Assembly: GCA_964487605.1 (NCBI GenBank)
Contig: CAZARU010000032.1
Location: forward strand, 1-64,000
DNA: 64,000 nt
DNA from: JAJDAH01 sp964487605
Lineage (GTDB): Bacteria > Myxococcota_A > Polyangia > Polyangiales > Polyangiaceae
Direction of reading: 5' to 3'
The notes beneath the pieces are model-generated. The model worked only from the letters and a program-made list of their open reading frames with translations, did no database searches and had not been told where the DNA came from. Positions 8,920 through 18,289 of this stretch are shown piece after piece. The position numbers were made by a program, and so were the translations under genes. The number at the start of each line of letters is the position of its first letter. The first letter of the stretch is position 1.

Positions 8920-8942
8920 AAAACCGATCGGCGGTCGGTTTT
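8920..8942 (+). promoter_or_regulatory. second copy of the repressor operator, before the efflux genes
   Basis: A perfect inverted repeat AAAACCGA-N7-TCGGTTTT. It matches the copy at 7445-7467 across both arms and much of the spacer (shared core ACCGATnGnCGGTCGGTTTTT), and it ends 38 bases before the ATG at 8981, as the first copy ends 34 bases before 7502. No clear -35/-10 pair is seen here. The right arm plus T-run could also act as a terminator after the protease gene. Confidence 0.6.
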
Positions 8943-8980
8943 TTGTCGCGCGCACCCGAGCCTTCGCCGCGGCCTGCGCC

Positions 8981-10168
8981 ATGTGGGTCGGGACGCTCCT
9001 CAGCGTCAGCGTCCAGGCTCAGCCGGTACCGCTCGGCGTCGACGCCGCCGTGGAAGCCGCGGTGGCGCGACCCGCGCTGAGCGCGGCGGCGGCCGCGGAG
9101 TCGGCCGAGCAGCGCGCCGAGGCACGGCGCGAAGCGCTGTGGCGCAACCCGAGCGTGGGCTACGACCGCGAGCAGCTGCTCGGTGCGGGCACGGATTTCG
9201 AGGAGTCCGTGGCGATCTCGCAGACGTTCGACTTTTCTGGTCGTAGAGGCTTGCGCAGCGAGGCGCACCACCTGCGCGCAGCGGCGGCGCGTCGCCGTGC
9301 TGCCGTGAGGGTGATTCACGTCGCTGCCGAAACGCGTCGTCGCTTCTACGCCGTGCTCCACCACCAGGAGCGATTGGCCGTACTGGCGAGCTGGGCCGAG
9401 CGGCTCGAGCGTTCACTGGACACGGCGCGACGACGAGAAGGCGCAGGGGATGGATCGTCCTACGAGCGCTTGCGCCTCGAGCGCGAGCATCGTCGTGCCC
9501 GGCTCGACGTCCTCGTCGGGCGCGCGGCCCACCAGGCCGAGTGGCTGCGGCTCGCTGCGCTCACGGGTATCCCTGGTGACGCACCTCGCGCCGTGGCCGG
9601 GACGCTGCTGCCGGATGTCGCGCCGCCGACGAGCGTGAGCGCGGTCCCGGCGCTCGAGGCGCTCGCCCTGGAGGCCCGGGCGGCTCGGAAGGATCTGGAG
9701 GCGGCGGATCGCGGTGTCGTCCCCACGTTCACCCTGCGTGGTGGGTGGAAGAGCGTGAGGACGGACGACGAGCGGCGCCACGGTTTCGTCGCGGGTGTGT
9801 CGATGGAGGTTCCTCTCTTCGATCACGGCCAGGGCGAGGCCGCCCTCGCGCGCGCGCGCGGCGCCCAGGCGAAGGCTCGTCGCGACCTGCTCGCCGCCGA
9901 GACGGCGGGCAGCGCGGACGCGCTTCGCGTCGAAGTCGGCCGCCTGCGATCGCTCGCCCGGAGCTTTCGCGCGGAGATCACCGTCGCCGCCGAGCAGCTC
10001 GCCAGGGCCGTGGAGAGCGGCTACGCGGGTGGCGAGATCGGCCTGCTCGAGCTGCTCGATGCCCACCGTGGTGCGGCCGAGGACGCGCTGCACCTGCTCG
10101 ACCTCGAGCTCGCCGCGCGCAACGCGTCCATCGATCTCACCGTCGCGACCGCGCATGGAGGCCCATGA
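8981..10168 (+). CDS. outer-membrane efflux factor (TolC/CzcC family)
   Basis: 395 residues from this ATG. A signal-like segment with Ala-Gln at 13-14 is followed by a long helical, Ala/Glu/Arg-rich protein with two related halves (about 20-210 and 215-395). Hallmarks are Arg-Asn-Pro-Ser-Val-Gly-Tyr near residue 56 and a C-terminal Glu-Ile-Gly-Leu-Leu-Glu-Leu-Leu-Asp, both typical of CzcC-type factors. It would form the outer-membrane channel of the tripartite pump. A GTG at 8882, just after a GGGAGG, would add 33 residues but place the operator repeat inside the coding region, so it is less favoured. The true signal start is uncertain. The stop overlaps the next gene's ATG. Confidence 0.85.
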   Translation: MWVGTLLSVSVQAQPVPLGVDAAVEAAVARPALSAAAAAESAEQRAEARREALWRNPSVGYDREQLLGAGTDFEESVAISQTFDFSGRRGLRSEAHHLRAAAARRRAAVRVIHVAAETRRRFYAVLHHQERLAVLASWAERLERSLDTARRREGAGDGSSYERLRLEREHRRARLDVLVGRAAHQAEWLRLAALTGIPGDAPRAVAGTLLPDVAPPTSVSAVPALEALALEARAARKDLEAADRGVVPTFTLRGGWKSVRTDDERRHGFVAGVSMEVPLFDHGQGEAALARARGAQAKARRDLLAAETAGSADALRVEVGRLRSLARSFRAEITVAAEQLARAVESGYAGGEIGLLELLDAHRGAAEDALHLLDLELAARNASIDLTVATAHGGP

Positions 10169-11703
10169 GACTGACGGCGATCGTTCTCTGCGCGTTCCTC
10201 GTCGCCTGCCACGATCACGGAGGCCACGACGCCCAGGAGGACCGCGCGGGCCCCGAGGCGAAGCCGAACCTCGCGATCACGCGGTTCTCGAAGGACGCAG
10301 AGCTGTTCGTCGAGATCCCACCGCTGGTCGCGGGGCAGGCGACCACGATCGCGGCGCACCTCACCACGCTCTCCGACTCCCGCGCCGTGACGAGCGGGAC
10401 GTTCCACGTCGTTCTCTCGGGTGGCGGGGGACCCGAGGAGAGGTTCGAGGTCGCCGAGGTGGCGAACCCCGGGATCTTTCGCCTCGAGCTCGCTCCGAAG
10501 CATGCCGGAGCGCGGACCGCCACCGCGGGGCTCCGCGCCGGGAAGATCGAGGCGGCGTTCGAACTCGGCACGCTCACCGTTCATGCCGACGAGGCTGCGG
10601 CAGGGGCCGCGCCGGCACCGAAGGGAGAGGGCGGGGGCATCGCCTTCCTGAAGGAGCAGCAGTGGCGCATGGACTTCGCCACGACGTCCGTGGAGCCGAG
10701 GAAGCTCCGAGCGTCCTTCGAGGCGTACGGGACGATACGTCCGCGCGCGGATGGCCACGCTCTGGTCACACCGCCCGTCGCGGGGCGCCTCCGCGCCCGG
10801 GACGCGTTCCCGCGCGTGGGCGCCGAGGTGCAGCCCGACCAGGTCCTCGCCGCAATGACGCCGAGCCTGGTGGATCTGGGCGACCGCGCCTCGCTGCGGC
10901 AAGCGTCGTTGCAGGCCAAGATCGGCCTCGACGAGGCTCGCAGCGAGCGCGAGCGCCTGGAGAAGCTGCTCTCCGACGGCGTCGTTCCGGAGCGTCGCGT
11001 CATCGCTGCGCGTTTCGCCGAGCAGCAGGCGGCGGCTGCGTCCAAGACGGCGCGGCAGCGGTTGGGACAGGCGTCGAGCATGCAGGGGGCGGGGCGTCGG
11101 GGCGGCGATTTCGAGCTGCGTGCCCCCATCGGTGGGACCATCGTGGGAGTCAGTGCGGCCGCGGGTGCGTTCGTCGAGCCCGGGGCGCCGCTCTTTCACA
11201 TCGTGGACCTCGACGAGCTCTGGCTCGAGGTTCACGTCGCGGAGGCCCACGCGCCGCTCATCGACACGCCGCGTGGCGTCTGGTTCCGCGTGGAAGGCGT
11301 GGATGATCCCATCGAGGTGGGACCGGAGCGCGTCGTGACCGTCGGCGGAATGCTCGACGCCCGCTCGCGCACCGTGCCGCTCTTCGTCCAGGTGGACAAC
11401 GCCGCTCGCCGGCTTCGTGTGGGCATGTTCGCGGACGTGAGCGTCGTCATCGGCGAGGCCACCGAGGCCCTCGCCGTCCCACAGAGTGCGGTGAGCCACG
11501 AGGCGGGGTTGCCGTTCGTCTACGTGCAGCGCGGCGGCGAGAGCTTCGAGCGCCGCCAGGTTCGTCTGGGGGATCGCGACGGCGCGTTCGTCGGCGTCAC
11601 CGACGGCCTGTCGAAGGGGGAACGCGTCGTGAGCCGGGGCGCGTACGCCGTGAGGCTCGCCGCATTCGCCGGCGCCGCTCCCGAGCACGGGCACGAGCAC
11701 TAG
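10165..11703 (+). CDS. membrane-fusion lipoprotein of a metal RND pump (CzcB-like)
   Basis: 512 residues. Lipobox Leu-Val-Ala-Cys (Cys15) is followed at once by His-Asp-His-Gly-Gly-His, a metal-binding cluster, and the C-terminus ends in a second one (Glu-His-Gly-His-Glu-His). An extra beta-rich N-terminal domain (about 35-145) is like that of CzcB-type adaptors. Then come the barrel-sandwich halves (about 195-240 and 310-350) around a helical hairpin (about 245-300), and the beta-barrel and membrane-proximal domains. It bridges the pump and outer-membrane factor and may hand metal to the pump. ATGA overlap with the preceding gene and an 8-base gap to the pump gene mark an operon. Confidence 0.88.
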   Translation: MRLTAIVLCAFLVACHDHGGHDAQEDRAGPEAKPNLAITRFSKDAELFVEIPPLVAGQATTIAAHLTTLSDSRAVTSGTFHVVLSGGGGPEERFEVAEVANPGIFRLELAPKHAGARTATAGLRAGKIEAAFELGTLTVHADEAAAGAAPAPKGEGGGIAFLKEQQWRMDFATTSVEPRKLRASFEAYGTIRPRADGHALVTPPVAGRLRARDAFPRVGAEVQPDQVLAAMTPSLVDLGDRASLRQASLQAKIGLDEARSERERLEKLLSDGVVPERRVIAARFAEQQAAAASKTARQRLGQASSMQGAGRRGGDFELRAPIGGTIVGVSAAAGAFVEPGAPLFHIVDLDELWLEVHVAEAHAPLIDTPRGVWFRVEGVDDPIEVGPERVVTVGGMLDARSRTVPLFVQVDNAARRLRVGMFADVSVVIGEATEALAVPQSAVSHEAGLPFVYVQRGGESFERRQVRLGDRDGAFVGVTDGLSKGERVVSRGAYAVRLAAFAGAAPEHGHEH

Positions 11704-11711
11704 GGCCTCCC

Positions 11712-14700
11712 ATGATCGACGGAATCATCCGCTGGTCACTCGAGCACCGGCTCGTCGTCGTCGCGCTCGCGCTCGGCCTGCTCGTGTGGGGCGCGTTCGA
11801 GACGTCTCGCGCACCGGTGGACGTCTTCCCCGACCTCACCGCGCCGACGGTCACCGTCATCGCCGAGGCGCACGGCATGGCGCCCGAGGAGGTCGAAGCG
11901 CTCCTGACGCTTCCCGTCGAGTCCGCCTTGAACGGCGTCGCGGGTGTTCGTCGCGTGCGCTCCTCGACGTCCGTCGGCGTGGCCGTCATCTCGGTGGACT
12001 TCGCCTGGGGCACCGACATTCACCGGGCTCGACAGGTCGTGGCGGAGCGCCTTCAGGTCGTCACGCCGATGCTCCCCGAGGGCGTCGAGCCGCCGTCGAT
12101 GGGGCCGGTCACCTCCATCATGGGCGAGGTGCTCTTCGTGGGGCTCGTCTCGGACGAGCACGGTCCGCTCGAGCTCCGCACCGTCGCCGATCGCGTCGTG
12201 ACACGTCGCCTGCTCGCCGTACCCGGGATTGCCCAGGTGATCCCGATGGGCGGCGACGCCCGTCAGTACCAGGTCCTGCTCGATCCGAAGAAGCTCGACG
12301 CATTCGAGGTGACGGCGGATCAGGTCGCCCATGCTCTCGAAGCGGCGAACGAGAGCACGTCCGCCGGGTTCCTCGTCGAGGCCGGTCAGGAGTACCTGAT
12401 CCACGGCGCTGGCCGCATTCAGTCGGCAGAGGATGTCGGTCAGACGCTGGTGACGATGCGCGGCGACTTGCCCGTTCGCGTTCAGGACGTCGCACGCGTG
12501 TCGATCGGTCCGGCGCTCGCGCGCGGTGACGGTGGTGTGAACGGGAGGGTGGGCGTCGTCATCGGCATCCGGAAGCAGCCGGGGATCAACACTCTGGATC
12601 TGACGCGTCGGGTGGACGACGTGCTCGACTCCCTCGAAGCTTCGCTTCCACGGGGCATGAAGCTTCAACGTGACCTGTTCCGGCAGGCCGACTTCATCCA
12701 GCTCGCCGTGGACAACGTCAAGTCGGCGCTTCGCGATGGCGCGCTGCTCGTGATCTTCATCGTGCTCCTGTTCCTGACCAGCGTTCGCGCGACGTTCATC
12801 ACCGCGATCGCGATACCACTTTCGCTCCTGACCGCGGTGCTCGCCATGGCCGCGCAGGGAATGGAACTCAACACGATGAGCCTCGGGGGCATGGCCATCG
12901 CCGTCGGAGCCCTGGTCGACGACGCCATCATCGACGTCGAGAACGTCGTTCGCCGGCTGCGGCTCGAGGCCGCGCGCCCGGAACCGGAACGTCGCGCGCC
13001 GCTCGTGGTCGTGTTCGAGGCGAGTCGGGAGATTCGGCGCTCCATCGTCTTCGCCACGCTCGTGATCGTCACCGTGTTCGCGCCGGTGTTCTTCCTCTCG
13101 AGCGTCGAGGGGCGGTTGCTCCAGCCGCTCGGGTTCGCGTACGTCGTGTCGCTCTCGGCCTCGCTGGTCGTCGCGCTGACGGTCACGCCAGCGCTCTGCC
13201 TCCTTCTGCTGCCGGGCTCGCCGGAGATTCGACGACCGGGAGCACAGCGCCTCGTGTCCTGGCTTCACCGTGCCTACGAGCCGGTTCTTCGGCGCTCGAT
13301 GCGCCGCTGGCGTCTGCTGGCCGGCGCGTCGTTCGTCTCGCTGGTCGTCGCTGCGGCCGCGCTCGTCTTCACTGGACGGTCCTTCTTGCCGCCCTTCGAC
13401 GAGGGGGGCCTGACCGTGAGCGTGACGACGCTTCCCGGGACCTCGCTGGAAGAATCGGTTCGCATCGGGCAGCAGGTGGAGCACTTGATGCTCGCGCACG
13501 ACGAGGTGGTCTCCACCGCGCGACGTACGGGCCGCGCCGAGCGAGACGAGCACGCCCAGCCCGTCAGCGTGTCGGAGATTGAAGCTCGCCTTCGGCTGAA
13601 TGGCCGCTCGAAGGAGGCGTTCCTTCTGGCGCTGCGCCGTGACTTCGGGACCGTGTCCGGGGCGAGCATCGTGGTGGGCCAGCCCATCGAGCATCGCATC
13701 GATCACATGCTGAGCGGGGCGCGCGCCAACGTCGCGGTCAAGGTGTTCGGCTCCGACCTCGGCGAGTTGCGTCGAGTGGCAGAGTCGGTGAAGAGGCAGA
13801 TCGGCGCGGTGCCCGGCGCCGTGGACGTCACGGTGGAACAGCAGGCGGACGTGCCGTCCGTCACGGTCGCCTTCCGGCGCGGCGCGATAGCGCGCCATGG
13901 ACTCACGATCGAGGCCGTGGCCCACGAGATCGAGACGGCGTTCCAGGGGCGCACCGTCACCCGGGTGCTGGAGAAGCAGGGCGTCGTCGATCTGGTCGTT
14001 CGCTACGATCGGTCCACCGCGGATTCCTTCGACGCGCTTCGCGAGGTGCGCCTGGGCACGCCGTCCGGGGCGCGCATCCCGCTGCACGTGCTCGCCGACG
14101 TGCGGCGCGACGTCGGCCCGAGCGTGATCAGCCGGGAGAACGTCGAGCGCAAGATCGTCGTGATGTGCAACGTGAGCGGTCGCGATCTGCAGTCCGTCGT
14201 GGACGACATTCGCCGGCGGGTGTCCGAGAGCGTGCGCGACGAGGGCCATCGCATCGAGTACGGAGGCCAGTTCGAGAGCGCCCAGCGGGCGACGCGGACG
14301 CTGCTGGTGGTGGGAGGAGCGACGGTTCTGGTCGTCTTTGCGCTGCTGTACGTCGCGCTGAGAAGCGCCCGCGATGCGGTCCTGGTGATGGTGAATCTAC
14401 CGCTCGCGCTCGTCGGCGGGGTCGTGGGACTCCACGCCAGTGGCGGCGTGGTGTCCGTGGCCAGCCTGATCGGCTTCGTGACGCTCTTCGGTGTCGCCAC
14501 GCGCAACGGCATCATGATGGTGACGCACTTTCATCACCTTCGAGAGCAGGAGGGGGTGACCGATCCGGACGAGCTCGTGGCCCGGGGCGCCGCCGAGCGC
14601 CTTGCGCCCATCCTCATGACGGCGCTCGCCTCGGGCCTCGGCCTCTTGCCCCTGGCGCTCAGGGGAGGGGAGGCGGGGAACGAGATTCAGGCGCCCATGG

Positions 14701-14798
14701 CGACCGTGATCCTGTTCGGGCTCGTGACGGCCACCGCGCTGAACATGATCGTGCTTCCCGCGCTCTACCGCAGGTTCGGCGCGCGCGTGGCGGTGTAG
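11712..14798 (+). CDS. heavy-metal-type RND efflux pump (CzcA/CusA family)
   Basis: 1028 residues, normal for a metal RND permease. Two large periplasmic loops lie between membrane segment 1 (near 10-30) and 2 (near 335), and between 7 and 8. The central motif is Ala-Val-Gly-Ala-Leu-Val-Asp-Asp-Ala-Ile-Ile-Asp-Val-Glu-Asn near residues 396-410. Known: in CzcA the matching region begins Asp-Phe-Gly; here the first Asp is Ala while the later Asp and Glu remain, a variant I know from a large CusA/CzcA-like subfamily of uncertain substrate. It drives proton-coupled export of metal through its two partners. The metal cannot be read from sequence alone. Confidence 0.9.
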   Translation: MIDGIIRWSLEHRLVVVALALGLLVWGAFETSRAPVDVFPDLTAPTVTVIAEAHGMAPEEVEALLTLPVESALNGVAGVRRVRSSTSVGVAVISVDFAWGTDIHRARQVVAERLQVVTPMLPEGVEPPSMGPVTSIMGEVLFVGLVSDEHGPLELRTVADRVVTRRLLAVPGIAQVIPMGGDARQYQVLLDPKKLDAFEVTADQVAHALEAANESTSAGFLVEAGQEYLIHGAGRIQSAEDVGQTLVTMRGDLPVRVQDVARVSIGPALARGDGGVNGRVGVVIGIRKQPGINTLDLTRRVDDVLDSLEASLPRGMKLQRDLFRQADFIQLAVDNVKSALRDGALLVIFIVLLFLTSVRATFITAIAIPLSLLTAVLAMAAQGMELNTMSLGGMAIAVGALVDDAIIDVENVVRRLRLEAARPEPERRAPLVVVFEASREIRRSIVFATLVIVTVFAPVFFLSSVEGRLLQPLGFAYVVSLSASLVVALTVTPALCLLLLPGSPEIRRPGAQRLVSWLHRAYEPVLRRSMRRWRLLAGASFVSLVVAAAALVFTGRSFLPPFDEGGLTVSVTTLPGTSLEESVRIGQQVEHLMLAHDEVVSTARRTGRAERDEHAQPVSVSEIEARLRLNGRSKEAFLLALRRDFGTVSGASIVVGQPIEHRIDHMLSGARANVAVKVFGSDLGELRRVAESVKRQIGAVPGAVDVTVEQQADVPSVTVAFRRGAIARHGLTIEAVAHEIETAFQGRTVTRVLEKQGVVDLVVRYDRSTADSFDALREVRLGTPSGARIPLHVLADVRRDVGPSVISRENVERKIVVMCNVSGRDLQSVVDDIRRRVSESVRDEGHRIEYGGQFESAQRATRTLLVVGGATVLVVFALLYVALRSARDAVLVMVNLPLALVGGVVGLHASGGVVSVASLIGFVTLFGVATRNGIMMVTHFHHLREQEGVTDPDELVARGAAERLAPILMTALASGLGLLPLALRGGEAGNEIQAPMATVILFGLVTATALNMIVLPALYRRFGARVAV

Positions 14799-14847
14799 TA
14801 CCGCGTCCGACCCGGGGGTGGGGGCCCCCGCTCGGCACTGCGCGGCG

Positions 14848-14911
14848 TTGACGGTGCCCGTCGTTCTCCTTCACGATGAAGGGTTGGAGGACTGTGCGCC
14901 GCGCACGGTCC
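14848..14911 (+). promoter_or_regulatory. possible promoter plus leader hairpin before the DUF11/Cys-rich gene
   Basis: A -35 box TTGACG (14848-14853) precedes a weak -10 CACGAT (14872-14877). Downstream, 14889-14911 is a near-perfect palindrome with 11-base arms, GGACTGTGCGC and GCGCACGGTCC, and one mismatch that is a G-U pair in RNA. It lies just before the GAGGAG ribosome site (14921-14926). It could be an operator or a hairpin in the message leader. The preceding CGGGGGTGGGGGCCCCCG near 14813-14830 may end the efflux transcript, but it lacks a T-run. Confidence 0.4.
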
Positions 14912-14932
14912 ACGACGACCGAGGAGAGCCCC

Positions 14933-17900
14933 ATGAGAACTCGCACTCTCGCGCTGGCCGCCATGATGGGCGCGTTTCTTCCCCGCGTGGCAGCAGCCGA
15001 CACGTTCCCCTCGGGCTCGATCATCATCCCGATGGACACCACCTACCAGAACACCGGCATGCTGAAGGCCTACGGCCTCGTGTACGATCTGGTGCGCCGC
15101 GGCGTGCCCGTGACCTGGGTGATTCGCCAGGGAAAGGCTCCCGGAGGCGCCGATTTCGTCGCCAGCGCGACGGATCGCGTCACCGGTGCGCCCATCACGG
15201 CGCACGGGTACCGCGGGGGCCCGTGGATCGTCGACGCCAGCCACGCTTCCGTGGCGACGCCCATCATCGCGGCGTGGCAAGCGGCCAACGTCACGACGGT
15301 TCACGTCGCGACGGTGCCGTTCGACGGCGACGTCGCGCGCCGCCTCATCGTCGCACCGAGCATCGCCATGTTCGCCGATGGCAACCAGAAGGTCGCGCGC
15401 AAGTACATGATCGCGGCGGGGATCCCGGACTCCCTGCTCGACCCCGCGTGGCCCGACACGAGCCCCGACATGCTCGACCCCGACGAGGTGTCCGGGCCGA
15501 CCACGACGAATCACGCGGACGGCAAGCTCTTCGACGGTGACGCAGACCCCGTCTACTGCCAGTTCATGTCCATGCACTGGGGCGTCAACGACGCGCGGAA
15601 CCAGCCCGAAGTCGTCGCCGAAGTGCGCGCGTTCCTGAATCATCCGACCCACTTCTTCGCCGAGTGCCAGGCCGTGAACGCCTACGAGAACGATCCGGTC
15701 AACGGACTGTTCCTCACTCCTCGCGGCTTCGTCATCGGAACGAAGCCCGGCACGAACGTGGATCTCTACAACCACGACTCGCCCTTCGCGCAGTTCGACG
15801 GACCGTTCGAGTCGGTCGGTGGGAGCGAGCCTTCGTACTCGCTGCCCGTCGGGGACTCGTACAAGGCCGGCGGCATCACCATGATCACCCGCGCCGGCAC
15901 CCCCGAGGGCTTCGAAGACGTCTGGATGACCGGCTTCCTCGACGGCGCCTGCCCCCCGACCTCCGAGATCTGCGGCAGCCTGGGCAAGGTGAGCTACCTG
16001 GGCGGACACGAGTACGAGGTGAAGCTCCCCATCACCGCGAACCCGAAGACCCAGGGGACGCGGCTGTTTCTCAACTCGCTGTTCGAGGCCCAGTGCGCCA
16101 CGGAGGCGGGGCAACCCAGCATCTCCGTCAACAAGACGGCGCCGGCCTCCACCGCGGCGTCGACGGTCACGTTCACCATCAGCTACTCCAACGGTGGGCC
16201 CGGGGTCGCGCTCGCGGTCGTCTTGCGCGACCCGCTGCCCGCCGGCACCACCTTCGTGTCCGCGACCGGGGGCGGCACGTTCGACGGGACGCGGGTGAAC
16301 TGGAATCTCGGAAACCTCGGCGTGGGCGAGAGCGGCAGCGTTTCCTTCACCGTCACCCTGTCTGCGTTCGGCACGTACCTGAACCAGGCGACCCTCAACT
16401 ACCGGGTGGGGCTCAACGGATTCGTGCTCCCCTCCAACGCCACGTCCACGACGTACGACGCCGACACCGACGGCGATGGCGTCGTGGATTCCCTGGACAA
16501 CTGCCCCGGTCACTTCAACCCCCTGCAGAACCTCGCGTCGGATCCGACCAACTGCGGAGCGTGCGGGAACGCGTGCTCGGTTCCCGGTGGCGTGGCGGGG
16601 TGCAGCGGTGGCACGTGTTTCGTCTCCGGGTGCAATCTCCCGCTGGTCGATTGTGACGGGCTGGTCACGAACGGCTGCGAGTACGACTCCACCGGGTTCA
16701 CGTCCGACCCCGCGAACTGCGGCGGCTGCGGCGTGGTTTGCTCGGTGCCGCGAGCGACGGCGGGGTGCACGGGGGTCTGCACCGTCGGCGCGTGCAACTC
16801 CGGATTCAGTAACTGCAACGGGCTCGTGGTGGACGGCTGCGAGTACGCCAACGCGGGCTTCCTCACCGATCCGAACCACTGCGGTGGTTGCAACTCTCCC
16901 TGCCAGGCAGGGGTCGAGGTGTGCCAGGGCGGTGCGTGCGTCCCGACGACCTGTCCGGCGGGCACGGCCGATTGCGGCGGCGCCCCCGGCGACTGCGAGA
17001 CCAACGTCGCGACGGACGTGAACCACTGCGGCGGCTGCAACATCGCCTGCGCGCCGCCGAACGCGGCCGGCGCTTGCTCCGGAGGGTCGTGCGGCGTGGG
17101 AACCTGCAACCCCGGCTTCGCCGATTGCAATGGCCTTCCCGGCGACGGCTGCGAGTACGCGGTGGGCGGCTTCCAGACGGACCCGAACCACTGCGGCGGT
17201 TGCGGCGTGCGCTGCGCCCCCGCCAATGCGACGGGAGCGTGCGTCGCGGGGGGCTGCACCGTGGGAAATTGCGCGGCGGGCTTCGCGGACTGCAACCAAG
17301 CTCCGGCGGACGGATGCGAGGTCGCCGTCGGCGACCTTGCCACGGATGTACAGAACTGCGGCGGGTGCGGGAACGCCTGCTCGCTGCCGAACGCCGCCGA
17401 GGGCTGTGTCGGCGGCCTGTGTACGGTGGCGTCATGCGCGCTCGGGTTCGTCGACGTGGACGGCGACCCATCGAACGGCTGCGAGTACCCTTGCACGACA
17501 ATCGCCGGCGACGACGCGACCTGCGACGGCGTCGACGACGACTGCGACGGTGTGCCCGACGAGGACCACGTTCGCCCGGTGTGCGGCGTGGGGGCGTGTC
17601 GCGCCCAGGGAGCGTGCGTCGGTGGTGTCGAGGCCTGCTCGCCGCTCCCGGCCGGGCCAGAGGGCCCGGGCGGCGACTTCACGTGCAGCGACGGTGCGGA
17701 CAACGACTGCGACGGCGATACGGATCTCGTCGATTCGGACTGTCCCTCGGGCTTCGACGCCGGTGCCGGTGATGGCGCTGCCGGCGCCGCGGCGGGCGGT
17801 GCCGCGGGAGTCGCCGGAACCAGCGCGGCGGGCAGTTCGGGTTCCGCGGGCAGCGCGGGAACTTCGGCGGGGGCTGCCGGCGCCGCAGCGGACGCGGCCG

Positions 17901-18268
17901 CCGGGGCTGGAGGAAACACGGCTGCCGGAGCCGGCGGAGACGGCGCGACCGCGGGGAGTTCGGCAGCGGGTGCTTCGGCCGTGGGCGGCTCCGGCGCGAC
18001 GGTCGACGGCTCCGCCGCGGGAACCGGTGGGTCGGCGACGGGTGGATCCGGTGCGGCGCCCGCGGGCGGTGCTGGAGGGGTCGGCGGCGGCGTAGGGACG
18101 TCGCCGGATGGCGGGCTCGCCGGTACCGGCGCTTCGGGCGATTCGTCCGGCGACACCGGCGGCTGCGGGTGCCGTGTTCCGATTCGCTCGCCGGACTCTG
18201 CGCCGTGGATGCTGCTGCTCGCGGCGGCCGCCGCCGCGAGGCGTCGGCGAACGTCTCGGGACGACTAG
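14933..18268 (+). CDS. large exported Cys-rich protein with DUF11 domain and MYXO-CTERM-type tail
   Basis: 1111 residues. Sec signal ends about residue 21 (Val-Ala-Ala-Ala). Residues about 22-395 form a domain I cannot name. About 400-500 is a DUF11/conserved-repeat beta-sandwich (Asn-Lys-Thr-Ala-Pro-Ala-Ser). A calcium-type Asp-Thr-Asp-Gly-Asp-Gly-Val-Val-Asp motif lies near 515, then about eight Cys repeats with the core Asn-His-Cys-Gly-Gly-Cys (530-850), a MopE-type Asp/Cys segment, a 130-residue Gly/Ala/Ser linker and Gly-Gly-Cys-Gly-Cys-Arg, a hydrophobic run and an Arg cluster. Inferred: anchored and displayed on the envelope. GAGGAG 7 bases before the ATG fixes the start. Confidence 0.88.
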   Translation: MRTRTLALAAMMGAFLPRVAAADTFPSGSIIIPMDTTYQNTGMLKAYGLVYDLVRRGVPVTWVIRQGKAPGGADFVASATDRVTGAPITAHGYRGGPWIVDASHASVATPIIAAWQAANVTTVHVATVPFDGDVARRLIVAPSIAMFADGNQKVARKYMIAAGIPDSLLDPAWPDTSPDMLDPDEVSGPTTTNHADGKLFDGDADPVYCQFMSMHWGVNDARNQPEVVAEVRAFLNHPTHFFAECQAVNAYENDPVNGLFLTPRGFVIGTKPGTNVDLYNHDSPFAQFDGPFESVGGSEPSYSLPVGDSYKAGGITMITRAGTPEGFEDVWMTGFLDGACPPTSEICGSLGKVSYLGGHEYEVKLPITANPKTQGTRLFLNSLFEAQCATEAGQPSISVNKTAPASTAASTVTFTISYSNGGPGVALAVVLRDPLPAGTTFVSATGGGTFDGTRVNWNLGNLGVGESGSVSFTVTLSAFGTYLNQATLNYRVGLNGFVLPSNATSTTYDADTDGDGVVDSLDNCPGHFNPLQNLASDPTNCGACGNACSVPGGVAGCSGGTCFVSGCNLPLVDCDGLVTNGCEYDSTGFTSDPANCGGCGVVCSVPRATAGCTGVCTVGACNSGFSNCNGLVVDGCEYANAGFLTDPNHCGGCNSPCQAGVEVCQGGACVPTTCPAGTADCGGAPGDCETNVATDVNHCGGCNIACAPPNAAGACSGGSCGVGTCNPGFADCNGLPGDGCEYAVGGFQTDPNHCGGCGVRCAPANATGACVAGGCTVGNCAAGFADCNQAPADGCEVAVGDLATDVQNCGGCGNACSLPNAAEGCVGGLCTVASCALGFVDVDGDPSNGCEYPCTTIAGDDATCDGVDDDCDGVPDEDHVRPVCGVGACRAQGACVGGVEACSPLPAGPEGPGGDFTCSDGADNDCDGDTDLVDSDCPSGFDAGAGDGAAGAAAGGAAGVAGTSAAGSSGSAGSAGTSAGAAGAAADAAAGAGGNTAAGAGGDGATAGSSAAGASAVGGSGATVDGSAAGTGGSATGGSGAAPAGGAGGVGGGVGTSPDGGLAGTGASGDSSGDTGGCGCRVPIRSPDSAPWMLLLAAAAAARRRRTSRDD

Positions 18269-18289
18269 CGTGGCGTCACGCCACCTCGT

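Noticed and set aside
11440..11460. Possible third copy of the GACGTGAGCGTC half of the 33-bp element
   Set aside because: It lies inside the membrane-fusion gene as ordinary codons (Asp-Val-Ser-Val), and the second half of the element is absent.
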